From Halanaerobiaceae bacterium (lineage in GTDB: Bacteria > Bacillota > Halanaerobiia > Halanaerobiales > DTU029), in NCBI GenBank assembly GCA_012521855.1, contig JAAYLO010000043.1, positions 1 to 10,176 on the forward strand: DNA of 10,176 nt. Direction: 5' to 3'. Numbering within the stretch: position 1 is the stretch's first letter; the number at the start of each line of letters is the position of its first letter. Below, piece by piece: positions 1 to 6,828 of the stretch. The notes below the pieces were generated by a model. It did no database searches and was not told where the DNA came from. It saw nothing but the letters and a program-made list of their open reading frames with translations. The position numbers were made by a program, and so were the translations under genes.

Positions 1-386
1 TTATAGTTCCTGCCAGATTCCGGGAAGCACTGGGAGAAAGATTTGTGGCAACCAGGGGATTAGATAACTGTTTATGTGTTTATCCTTTAAATGAATGGAT
101 GATTCTGGAGAAGAAACTCACCTCATTGCCAATTACTAGTAAAAATGCCAGAACCTTTGTAAGATTTTTCTTTTCCGGAGCAACAGAATGTGAACTGGAC
201 AAACAGGGGAGAATATCTATACCAGCAAATTTAAGAAATTATGCTAATCTGGATAAAGAGGTAGTAATAATCGGACTGGCCAATAGGGTAGAATTATGGG
301 CCAAGGATAGATGGGATAATTATATGAAGGAAGTGGAAGATTCTTATGAAGATATAGCAGCGACTATGGAGGAATTGGGTATATAA
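1..386 (+). CDS. mraZ: Transcriptional regulator MraZ (5' partial)
   Basis: MraZ is a DNA-binding protein with two SpoVT/AbrB-like swapped-hairpin domains; in studied bacteria it forms ring-like oligomers and binds repeats upstream of its own gene to control the dcw operon. The reading frame is open from base 3 (first full codon ATA) to TAA at 384-386, giving 127 residues that begin IVPARFREALGERF. About 16 residues are missing, including the first D-x-K-G-R motif, because the window starts inside the gene. The second domain is complete and carries LDKQGRISIPANLR, the conserved D-x-x-G-R motif. A GTG at base 45 is in frame, but the residues before it match the family, so it is an internal valine. 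The operator and promoter that MraZ would bind lie outside the window. It is the first gene of the cluster, 36 bases before rsmH. Confidence 0.96.
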   Translation, partial: IVPARFREALGERFVATRGLDNCLCVYPLNEWMILEKKLTSLPITSKNARTFVRFFFSGATECELDKQGRISIPANLRNYANLDKEVVIIGLANRVELWAKDRWDNYMKEVEDSYEDIAATMEELGI

Positions 387-393
387 CTCATCC

Positions 394-416
394 CACTCCA
401 GTAAAATATAGGAGTG
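394..416 (+). promoter_or_regulatory. Possible hairpin covering the rsmH ribosome binding site
   Basis: CACTCC at 394-399 is the exact reverse complement of GGAGTG at 411-416, with an 11-base loop between them. The right arm holds the GGAG core of the rsmH Shine-Dalgarno site, so folding would hide it. The stem has 6 pairs, 4 of them G-C. The left arm lies 8 bases after the mraZ stop, where a terminating ribosome would disturb it. Function is inference; a 6-bp stem can arise by chance. Confidence 0.35.
410..414 (+). promoter_or_regulatory. Ribosome binding site deciding the rsmH start
   Basis: AGGAG at 410-414 lies 8 bases before ATG 423, a normal spacing. An in-frame GTG at 414 overlaps this site and so cannot be its start; ATG 423 is preferred. 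Confidence 0.85.
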
Positions 417-422
417 TTTATT

Positions 423-1355
423 ATGGTTTTTGAGCACAAACCAGTCATGTTAAAGGAAGTATTAGAGTATTTGGAGTGCAGGAAAAATGGTGTTTACATC
501 GATGGAACACTGGGGAGAGGAGGTCATACTGAAGCAATACTCCATGAACTTGACAACACTGGGAGACTTATTGCCATAGACCGGGATATTACTGCAATAG
601 AAGAAGTAAGAAAAAAACTTGGAGACAGACCTAATCTGATACTCGTGCATGATGTTTTTACTAATATTCCTGATATCCTGGAGAGAACTGGTTACACTGA
701 AGTTGATGGTATGATATTTGATCTTGGCGTATCTTCTCCCCAATTTGATAACCCGGAACGTGGCTTCAGCTATAATTATAATGCAGCCCTTGACATGAGA
801 ATGGATCAGGAGCAGAGCCTGACTGCTGCGGATATAGTAAATAATTATTCTCTCCCTGAGCTTACCAGAATTATCAGGGAATATGGTGAAGAGAAATGGG
901 CATCAAGGATAGCATTGTTCATTGTCAAGCACCGGGCCAATAAGAGAATCGAGACTACTTATGATCTTGTGGAGATTATAAAAGCAGCAATTCCCGCTTC
1001 AGCAAGAAGAAGCGGCGGGCATCCAGCCAGGAGGACATTTCAGGCATTGAGAATTGCAACAAATAATGAATTGAAGCTGCTAGAGGAAATGATAGGGAAA
1101 GTTGTTCCATTTCTAAAAAAAGGCGGAAGGATATGTATTATCAGTTTTCATTCACTGGAAGACAGGATTGTAAAAAACAAATTCAGGGAACTCGCCAGGG
1201 AATGTGTCTGTCCTCCTGATTTTCCTGTCTGTGTTTGTGATAAAAAGGCAGAGCTTAAGATCATAAATACAAAACCAATTACAGCAAGTATTGAGGAAAT
1301 CAATTTAAATCCCAGGGCCAGGAGTGCAAAACTAAGGGTCGCTGAGAAAAGATAA
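423..1355 (+). CDS. rsmH: 16S rRNA (cytosine(1402)-N(4))-methyltransferase RsmH (MraW)
   Basis: RsmH uses S-adenosylmethionine to methylate N4 of C1402 in 16S rRNA, at the ribosomal P site of the small subunit. The product is 310 aa, the normal family length. Visible motifs are the SAM-binding YIDGTLGRGGHT (residues 25-36), AIDRD (51-55), FDLGVSSPQFDNPERGFSY (99-117), the HPARRTFQALRIATNNEL block (200-217), SFHSLEDRIVKNKF (241-254) and the C-terminal NPRARSAKLR. The start ATG 423 is chosen over an in-frame GTG at 414 because the latter sits inside the ribosome binding site. A CVC-x6-CVC segment (Cys 261, 263, 270, 272) is present; I recall a similar segment in Bacillota homologues. It sits between mraZ and ftsL, its usual place in the cluster, and is probably in the same transcript. 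Confidence 0.98.
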   Translation: MVFEHKPVMLKEVLEYLECRKNGVYIDGTLGRGGHTEAILHELDNTGRLIAIDRDITAIEEVRKKLGDRPNLILVHDVFTNIPDILERTGYTEVDGMIFDLGVSSPQFDNPERGFSYNYNAALDMRMDQEQSLTAADIVNNYSLPELTRIIREYGEEKWASRIALFIVKHRANKRIETTYDLVEIIKAAIPASARRSGGHPARRTFQALRIATNNELKLLEEMIGKVVPFLKKGGRICIISFHSLEDRIVKNKFRELARECVCPPDFPVCVCDKKAELKIINTKPITASIEEINLNPRARSAKLRVAEKR

Positions 1356-1372
1356 GTTCTAAAGAGAAAGAT

Positions 1373-1378
1373 GGGTGA
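1373..1378 (+). promoter_or_regulatory. Ribosome binding site supporting the TTG start of ftsL
   Basis: GGGTGA at 1373-1378 fits the GGTGA part of the extended Shine-Dalgarno sequence and ends 6 bases before TTG 1385. An in-frame TGA at 1376-1378 rules out any earlier start, and the next in-frame ATG lies inside the membrane segment. Confidence 0.65.
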
Positions 1379-1384
1379 ATAAAA

Positions 1385-1843
1385 TTGTTACAGGCAAAAC
1401 AGAAAACAAATTATAATTATAGTTATACTTATACTGATTATAAAGCAAAATATGTCCAGGAGAAAAATCTATCCAGAAAAGGGTTTGCGCTTTGCATGAT
1501 CATGCTGATAGCAGCAGGAGTACTGACAGCTGTATATATCTGCCAGTTTATCCAGATCACCCATCTTAATTACAGGATAGATATTCTCGAAGAAGAGTTT
1601 CATGGTATAAAAGAAGAGAGTAATTTGTTGAGGTACAAACTGGCTGCAGAAACGTCTATTGCCAGGATAGAGGAGACTGCCAGAAATGAGCTTAATATGA
1701 TTGAACCTGAAATTGTAGAAATAGTTCTTCTGGAAGATGTGAAAGAAAATGAAATAATAGCTGAAAGAGAAGAGGTATTTTTCGTTAAGGTTTTTAATAA
1801 TTTCCTGGAAAAATTATCCACGGTTAAGGCGGAAGAATTATAA
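1385..1843 (+). CDS. ftsL: Cell division protein FtsL
   Basis: This is a small bitopic divisome protein; FtsL forms a coiled-coil complex with DivIC/FtsB and DivIB/FtsQ that recruits and activates the septal FtsW-PBP pair. The 152-aa product has the expected form: a cytoplasmic tail (1-32), one membrane segment (about 33-57, ALCMIMLIAAGVLTAVYICQ), then a heptad-like helix (about 60-105) with ARIEETARNELNMIEPE, the conserved end of the FtsL/DivIC domain. Sequence similarity in this family is weak, so topology and position between rsmH and the PBP gene carry much of the call. Translation starts at TTG, which is rare and may keep the level low. The N-terminal tail has an unusual alternating tyrosine tract (residues 9-19), and the extracytoplasmic tail after residue 110 is acidic and longer than in Bacillus FtsL. 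Confidence 0.9.
   Translation: MLQAKQKTNYNYSYTYTDYKAKYVQEKNLSRKGFALCMIMLIAAGVLTAVYICQFIQITHLNYRIDILEEEFHGIKEESNLLRYKLAAETSIARIEETARNELNMIEPEIVEIVLLEDVKENEIIAEREEVFFVKVFNNFLEKLSTVKAEEL
1409..1441 (+). repeat. Alternating X-Tyr codon tract in ftsL
   Basis: Eleven codons encode NYNYSYTYTDY: five tyrosine codons, all TAT, alternate with Asn, Ser and Thr codons before a final Asp-Tyr. It is a short low-complexity tract in the cytoplasmic tail of FtsL. Confidence 0.7.
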
Positions 1844-1848
1844 AATCT

Positions 1849-1854
1849 AGGGGG
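1849..1854 (+). promoter_or_regulatory. Ribosome binding site for the GTG start of the PBP gene
   Basis: AGGGGG at 1849-1854 lies 7 bases before GTG 1862. No in-frame ATG exists until codon 103, so the GTG start is well supported. Confidence 0.85.
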
Positions 1855-1861
1855 ATTAATT

Positions 1862-3928
1862 GTGCCGGTACATCCTCATTTGCAGGCAAGAAAAAGAATA
1901 GTAATACTATTTTTTTTGTTTTTTTTATTGATTATAGCTCTTTCCATAAGGTTATTTTTTATACAGGTTGTTTACAGCAGTGAATATCAAAAAAGAGCAT
2001 TTGAGCAGAGGACAAGGGAGTTGAAGGTTGAACCCAGGAGAGGGATTATCTATGACCGGAGAGGCAGAGAGCTGGCCATAAGTGCCAGTAGTGAGACAGT
2101 AGTAGCTATTCCCCTGGAGATTGAATCAGCTGTTGATACAGCCCGGAAACTGGCAAGTGTGCTAAATATGGACTATAATACGGTTTATAACAGGATTACC
2201 AGAAAAGCAAGTGCAGTTTATGTAAAAAGAAAAGTCAGTGAGGAAGAGGCACTGGCTGTAAAGAAGCTGGATCTTCCCGGAATTACATTTACTGAAGAGA
2301 GCAAGAGGTTTTATCCCAGAAACAATCTGGCCAGTCATATTCTGGGTTTTGCCGGTATTGACAGCCAGGGGCTGGAAGGGCTGGAGCTTTCTTATGATAA
2401 TTATCTTAAAGGCAAACCGGGCAAAATAGCCATAGAAAGGGATGCAACGGGGAGATATATTCCTGATGGAGTCAAGCAGTATATTGCACCGGAAGACGGT
2501 TATAACATTTATCTGACCATTGATGAATCTATCCAGTATATAGCAGAACGGGAACTGGATAAAGCCATGAAAGAATTCCAGGTGTCCGGAGGAACAGTCA
2601 TCATAATGGATCCCCGGACAGGCGGAATTCTGGCACTTGCCAATCGTCCTGATTATGATTTAAATAATTTTGCAGATTATCCACAGAAAAATTGGCGGAA
2701 CAGGGCTATTTCCGATGGATTTGAGCCAGGTTCCACCTTCAAGATTATTACTACTGCCGCTGCACTGGAAGAAGGGGTAGTAAATGAAAATGATCGTTTT
2801 TTTGATCCAGGCCATATAAAAGTCAGTGGAGAGATCTTAAATTGCTGGAGATTGGGCGGCCATGGAAGCCAGACCTTTACTGAAGTAGTACAGAACTCCT
2901 GTAATCCTGGTTTTGTTCAGGTGGGGATGAGATTAGGGAAAGAATCTTTTTATAATTATATCAGGGCATTTGGATTTGGAGAAAAAACATCCATCAGACT
3001 CCCCGGTGAAGCCAGTGGTATTCTGGCCAATTATGATGCCATTGGCCCGGTAGAGCTGGCAACCTTGTCATTCGGACATGGTATTACTGTTACTCCCATT
3101 CAGCTTACAACGGCTGTTGCTGCACTGGCAAACAAGGGAATGCTGATGCAGCCCAGATTAGTAGAAGAGATCAGGGATCATGACGGCAATGTAGTAGAAA
3201 AAATAGAACCGGTTCAGGCCAGACAGGTTGTTTCAAAAGAAACTGCCCTGAGGACTCTAAAACTGCTTGAAAAAGTTGTATCTGATGGAACAGGGACCAG
3301 TGCAGCTATAGAAGGCTACCGGATAGGCGGCAAAACAGGAACAGCGAAACACTATGGGGCTGAAGTCTATGATTCATCTTTTATAGGAATTCTTCCTGTT
3401 GATGATCCTCAACTGGTTATTCTGGTTGTCTTTTATGATGTAACAGGTCCTATCTATTATGGAAGCCAGACTGCTGCACCGGTTTTTCGTAATATAGCTA
3501 TTGACACACTCCGCTATCTGGGGATATCACCAAAAATAGATAATAATAAAAATGAAAATACAAAAGAAATTGTAGTTCCGGATGTAAAAAACATGGAAGT
3601 CTATGAAGCGGAAAATATATTGAGAAAAAATGCCCTGGATGTTAAAATTATAGGAAGAAAAGACACCATCATAAAACAGGTGCCTCTTGCAGGAGCAAAG
3701 GTTCTGGAGAATACTACAGTGCTTATTTTTACGGAAGAAGATAATGAGCACAAATATTATACTACTGTACCAGATTTTAAGGGACTGAAGGTTGAAGAGG
3801 CACAAAACTTATCAAGCCAGCTTGGTTTAATCCTTTCTGTAAAAGGAAATGGCAGGATAACAAAACAGGATATCCAGCCTGGAGAACGTGTGCCGGGAGC
3901 TACACGGATAAATGTTGAGGCAAAATAA
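1862..3928 (+). CDS. ftsI: Class B penicillin-binding protein with two PASTA domains (septal PBP, FtsI/PBP2B/SpoVD type)
   Basis: This is a septal peptidoglycan D,D-transpeptidase that cross-links stem peptides outside the membrane, working with FtsW. The 688-aa product has a basic N-terminus, an uncleaved signal anchor (about 12-37), a PBP dimerisation domain opening with VEPRRGIIYDRRGRELA (56-72), and a transpeptidase domain with all three active-site motifs: STFK with nucleophile Ser291, SCN (346-348) and KTG (491-493). After an Asn/Lys-rich linker (about 558-568) come two PASTA domains (about 569-625 and 633-688). In Bacillus subtilis the neighbouring genes pbpB and spoVD are separate; here only one is present, so whether this protein serves vegetative division, spore cortex or both cannot be told from sequence. 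Two PASTA domains are more like PBP2B than SpoVD. It starts with GTG, 18 bases after ftsL. Confidence 0.95.
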   Translation: MPVHPHLQARKRIVILFFLFFLLIIALSIRLFFIQVVYSSEYQKRAFEQRTRELKVEPRRGIIYDRRGRELAISASSETVVAIPLEIESAVDTARKLASVLNMDYNTVYNRITRKASAVYVKRKVSEEEALAVKKLDLPGITFTEESKRFYPRNNLASHILGFAGIDSQGLEGLELSYDNYLKGKPGKIAIERDATGRYIPDGVKQYIAPEDGYNIYLTIDESIQYIAERELDKAMKEFQVSGGTVIIMDPRTGGILALANRPDYDLNNFADYPQKNWRNRAISDGFEPGSTFKIITTAAALEEGVVNENDRFFDPGHIKVSGEILNCWRLGGHGSQTFTEVVQNSCNPGFVQVGMRLGKESFYNYIRAFGFGEKTSIRLPGEASGILANYDAIGPVELATLSFGHGITVTPIQLTTAVAALANKGMLMQPRLVEEIRDHDGNVVEKIEPVQARQVVSKETALRTLKLLEKVVSDGTGTSAAIEGYRIGGKTGTAKHYGAEVYDSSFIGILPVDDPQLVILVVFYDVTGPIYYGSQTAAPVFRNIAIDTLRYLGISPKIDNNKNENTKEIVVPDVKNMEVYEAENILRKNALDVKIIGRKDTIIKQVPLAGAKVLENTTVLIFTEEDNEHKYYTTVPDFKGLKVEEAQNLSSQLGLILSVKGNGRITKQDIQPGERVPGATRINVEAK
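1891..1917 (+). other. 12-bp A/T-rich stem-loop inside the PBP coding start
   Basis: AAAAAGAATAGT (1891-1902) pairs with ACTATTTTTTTT (1906-1917) around a 3-base loop AAT: 11 Watson-Crick pairs and one G-U. It begins 27 bases after the GTG codon and is followed by G and a second run of eight T (1919-1926). The outline resembles a terminator, but the stem has a single G-C pair and lies in an intact gene, so it is unlikely to terminate well. The T runs encode Phe/Leu of the membrane anchor, which may explain them fully. Confidence 0.5.
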
Positions 3929-3944
3929 TATGCTTAAAATTACC

Positions 3945-3959
3945 TTTTACCGGGTAAAA
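3945..3959. repeat. Short palindrome in the PBP-murE gap
   Basis: TTTTACC (3945-3951) and GGTAAAA (3953-3959) are exact reverse complements around one base. As RNA this would be a 6-bp stem with a CGG loop, weak and not followed by a T run, so not a terminator. It sits in the middle of the longest gap in the window (54 bases, 3929-3982). It could be an operator-like site or chance. Confidence 0.4.
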
Positions 3960-3968
3960 TAGATTTGT

Positions 3969-3973
3969 GGAGG
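3969..3973 (+). promoter_or_regulatory. Ribosome binding site deciding the murE start
   Basis: GGAGG at 3969-3973 lies 9 bases before ATG 3983. The longer in-frame reading from TTG 3965 would put the start ahead of this site, so it is rejected. Confidence 0.9.
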
Positions 3974-3982
3974 CAAAAACAA

Positions 3983-5455
3983 ATGATTCTAAGGGATTTA
4001 ATAAAGGACATTATTCCTCTTAAAATAACAGGGAGGCTGGACAAAGATATTAAAAAGATTGTCTATGATTCCAGGCAGGCAGAACAGGACAGCCTTTTTA
4101 TATGTATAGAGGGCTTTAGATTTGACGGGCATGATTTTATAGCAAAAGCAGTTGAAAATGGTGCCTCCGCAGTCCTGGTGGAAAAAGATATGGCAGATAT
4201 AATTGAGGGAATTACCTATATTAAAGTGCAAGATACCAGAACGGCAATGGCCGGTCTGGCAGCTTCATTTTATGACTATCCGCTGAAAAAGATAGATTTA
4301 ATCGGAATTACCAGAACCAATGGAAAAACAACTACTACTTATCTGGTAAAGAACATGATGGATAATATCGGCAGAAGTACCGCCCTCATCGGAACAATAA
4401 AAAATATAATCGGAGACAGGGCTTTTCCCGCTACCAGAACTACCCCTGAATCCCTGGATCTATATGAACTTTATAGTAAAATGCTTGCAGGGAATATTTA
4501 CCAGGTCGTTATGGAAGTCTCTTCACATGCCCTTGACCTGAAGAGGGTTTCCGGGATGGAATTCAAGGCAGCAGTATTTACAAATATAACCCAGGATCAT
4601 CTAGATTATCATAAGTCTTTTGAAGAATATATAAATGCAAAATGCCGGTTGTTCAGGCAGTTAAAATCAGATGGTTATGCCGTTATTAATCTGGATGACC
4701 CAAATAGCGGGCGGTTTATAAAGTCATCCAGGGGCAGAGTAATAACCTATGCCGTAAATAAAGAGGCAGACCTGAAAGTGGAGAATATCATCCTGACATC
4801 TCAAGGTGTTTCCTTTGAAGTCCGGGGTTTACTGAATCTCCATCTTGATATGAAAATCACAGGCTTATTTAATGTCTATAATACACTGGCTGCTGCAGGC
4901 TGTGCTTATGCCTGTGGCCTTAATGAAGAGGAAATAAAGAAGGGGCTGGAGAGTGTACGGGGGGTTGACGGCAGATTTGAGACAATTGAGATGGGTCAGG
5001 ATTTTTCTGTTATTGTTGATTATGCACATACCCCTGACGGAATGGAGAATGTACTGAAGACTGCCCTGGAATTGGTAGAGGGAAGATTAATCACTGTATT
5101 TGGCTGCGGCGGGGACCGGGATAAGGGTAAAAGACCGGAAATGGGGAGAATTGCCGCAAAATATAGTGATTTCATTGTCCTTACGTCTGATAACCCCAGG
5201 TCGGAAGAACCAATGGCTATCATTGGAGATATTGAGGCCGGAATAAAAGGAAGGAAAACAGCTTATGATATTATTCCTGACCGGAGAGAGGCAATATTTT
5301 CTGCTGTCAAAAGAGCCCGGAAAGGTGACCTGATTATTATCCTTGGCAAAGGGCATGAAAGTTATCAGATATTCAAAGACAAGACTATTCCTTTTGATGA
5401 CCGTGAGACAGCCAGGGAAGCAATAGAAAGTATTCTGGGGGATGGTAACAGATGA
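3983..5455 (+). CDS. murE: UDP-N-acetylmuramoyl-L-alanyl-D-glutamate--2,6-diaminopimelate ligase (MurE)
   Basis: MurE is a cytoplasmic ATP-dependent ligase that adds the third amino acid to UDP-MurNAc-L-Ala-D-Glu. The 490-aa product is of normal length. It has the N-terminal UDP-substrate domain (YDSRQ 28-32, GFRFDGHDF 44-52), the central ATPase domain with GITRTNGKTTTT (108-119), TTPES (153-157), EVSSHALDL (178-186), TQDHLDYH (203-210) and the lysine expected to be carbamylated in NAKCRLF (Lys220), and the C-terminal domain with DYAHTPDG (346-353), GCGGDRDKGKRP (375-386) and GKGHE (455-459). The DNPR motif at 403-406 is the established mark of meso-diaminopimelate specificity; lysine-adding enzymes differ here. 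One oddity: residue 111 is Arg where the family has Gly (TGTNGKT). The gene follows the PBP after 54 bases and its TGA overlaps the murF ATG by 4 bases, implying coupled translation. Confidence 0.97.
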   Translation: MILRDLIKDIIPLKITGRLDKDIKKIVYDSRQAEQDSLFICIEGFRFDGHDFIAKAVENGASAVLVEKDMADIIEGITYIKVQDTRTAMAGLAASFYDYPLKKIDLIGITRTNGKTTTTYLVKNMMDNIGRSTALIGTIKNIIGDRAFPATRTTPESLDLYELYSKMLAGNIYQVVMEVSSHALDLKRVSGMEFKAAVFTNITQDHLDYHKSFEEYINAKCRLFRQLKSDGYAVINLDDPNSGRFIKSSRGRVITYAVNKEADLKVENIILTSQGVSFEVRGLLNLHLDMKITGLFNVYNTLAAAGCAYACGLNEEEIKKGLESVRGVDGRFETIEMGQDFSVIVDYAHTPDGMENVLKTALELVEGRLITVFGCGGDRDKGKRPEMGRIAAKYSDFIVLTSDNPRSEEPMAIIGDIEAGIKGRKTAYDIIPDRREAIFSAVKRARKGDLIIILGKGHESYQIFKDKTIPFDDRETAREAIESILGDGNR

Positions 5456-6828
5456 GATTAGATGCAGGATTTGTCGCTGATGCAGTTTCCGGCAGGATTA
5501 TACAGGGTGATTCAGGGAAAATAATAAGGGGTGTATCAATAGACAGCCGTACTATACAAAAGGGAGAGTTGTTTTTTGCTATTATAGGAGAAAGGTTTGA
5601 CGGCCACGATTTTATCCAGGATGCATTAAAAAAGGGGGCAAGTGCAGTTATCCTTGAGAGGGAACTGAAATTTGATGAAAATATTCCGGTTATAAAAGTC
5701 GAGGACACGACAAAGGCACTACAGGACCTGGCTGCTGCATACCGGCTTCTCTTAAAAGACCTGAAGGTAGTAGCGGTTACCGGAAGTGCGGGGAAAACGA
5801 CAACAAAAGACATGACTGCATCTTTATTGCAGATGAAGTATAATACAAAGAAAACGAGCGGGAATCTTAATAACAATTACGGACTCCCCCTGACACTCCT
5901 TGATATTGAAGATGAAGAACTTGCCGTCCTGGAGATGGGAATGAGCAAGGTTGGAGAAATCGGTTTGCTTGCTGAAATAGCAAAACCGGAGATAGGAGTA
6001 GTTACTAATGTCGGCGAAACCCACCTGGCTTCACTTGGTTCTGTTATGAATGTTGCAAGGGGGAAAAGGGAGCTTATTGAAGCATTACCGGAAGATGGGA
6101 CAGCTGTGCTGAATTATGATAATGGACTGGTCAGGGATATGAGCAAGGTTTTTAGAGGCAGAGAGATCATTTACTATGGACTCGATCCTGAAGCAGATCT
6201 ATATGCTGATAATATAAAGACAACCGGTGATGGTGTAGAGTATCTGGTTCATTATCAGGGTGAAGGGGCAGTAATATATCTGAACCGGCCAGGTATCCAT
6301 AATATCTACAATTCGCTGGCAGCAATTGCTGTTGCCTTGAAATTGGGATTGAACTGGAGTGAAATACAAAAAGCTTTTAGTAAGATAGAGTATTCATCAC
6401 TTCGCTGGGATGTTAAGCATATTGATGGAATAAAGATCATCAATGATGCATATAATGCCAATCCAATGTCGATGAAGGCAGCCCTTGACACAGTAATGGA
6501 AATGGAAAAGAAAAGATTGATCCTGGTTCTGGGTGGTATGCTGGAATTGGGAGAAATAGAAAGACCTGCTCATATTGAGCTTGGAGAATATATTCAGGAA
6601 AAAGGGGTTGAGCGGCTCTTTACAGTAGGGGAACCGGCTTCTTTGATTGCTGAAGGTGCAAGAAGGAAAGGTATGAAGGAGAAACAGATCAATGTCTGTA
6701 AAAATAACAGTGAGGCAGCGCATATCCTTAAAAATATCCTGAAAAGCGGTGATATCGTACTGGTGAAAGGCTCCCGTGCTTTGAAGATGGAAGAGATTGT
6801 GGAAGAATTAAGTGGGGGATTAATATGA
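5452..6828 (+). CDS. murF: UDP-N-acetylmuramoyl-tripeptide--D-alanyl-D-alanine ligase (MurF)
   Basis: MurF joins D-Ala-D-Ala to UDP-MurNAc-tripeptide with ATP, giving the full pentapeptide precursor in the cytoplasm. The 458-aa product shows the N-terminal Mur ligase domain (VSIDSRTIQKGELFFAI, 28-44), the ATP loop VTGSAGKTTTKDM (109-121), SGNLNNNYGLPLTLL (136-150), EMGMSKVGEI (161-170), NVGETHLASLGS (186-197), GIHNIYNSLAAIAVAL (281-296), INDAYNANPMSMKAAL (330-345), GGMLELGE (361-368) and VLVKGSRALKMEEIV (436-450). These separate it clearly from MurC, MurD and MurE. The start ATG 5452 overlaps the murE stop as ATGA, with GGGGG at 5437-5441 as ribosome binding site about 10 bases upstream. Its own stop overlaps the mraY start in the same way. 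murF is absent from this position in Bacillus subtilis but present in the ancestral cluster order. Confidence 0.98.
   Translation: MRLDAGFVADAVSGRIIQGDSGKIIRGVSIDSRTIQKGELFFAIIGERFDGHDFIQDALKKGASAVILERELKFDENIPVIKVEDTTKALQDLAAAYRLLLKDLKVVAVTGSAGKTTTKDMTASLLQMKYNTKKTSGNLNNNYGLPLTLLDIEDEELAVLEMGMSKVGEIGLLAEIAKPEIGVVTNVGETHLASLGSVMNVARGKRELIEALPEDGTAVLNYDNGLVRDMSKVFRGREIIYYGLDPEADLYADNIKTTGDGVEYLVHYQGEGAVIYLNRPGIHNIYNSLAAIAVALKLGLNWSEIQKAFSKIEYSSLRWDVKHIDGIKIINDAYNANPMSMKAALDTVMEMEKKRLILVLGGMLELGEIERPAHIELGEYIQEKGVERLFTVGEPASLIAEGARRKGMKEKQINVCKNNSEAAHILKNILKSGDIVLVKGSRALKMEEIVEELSGGLI

Noticed and set aside
1371..1382. Three-codon frame ATG GGT GAA TAA just before ftsL
   Set aside because: It could feed reinitiation at TTG 1385, but there is only a weak upstream binding site and such tiny frames are common by chance.
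1906..1926. Intrinsic terminator in the PBP gene
   Set aside because: The stem has only one G-C pair and lies within an essential, intact gene, so it is reported as a hairpin rather than a terminator.
3915..3940. Promoter TTGAGG/TAAAAT before murE
   Set aside because: The spacer is only 14 bases and no better pair was found in the gap.
3965..3982. Upstream TTG start for murE
   Set aside because: It would start before the GGAGG site at 3969-3973; ATG 3983 has the right spacing.
5385..5876. 163-codon open frame on the minus strand
   Set aside because: It lies opposite the end of murE and the start of murF, has no family likeness or ribosome binding site, and both plus-strand genes are unmistakable.
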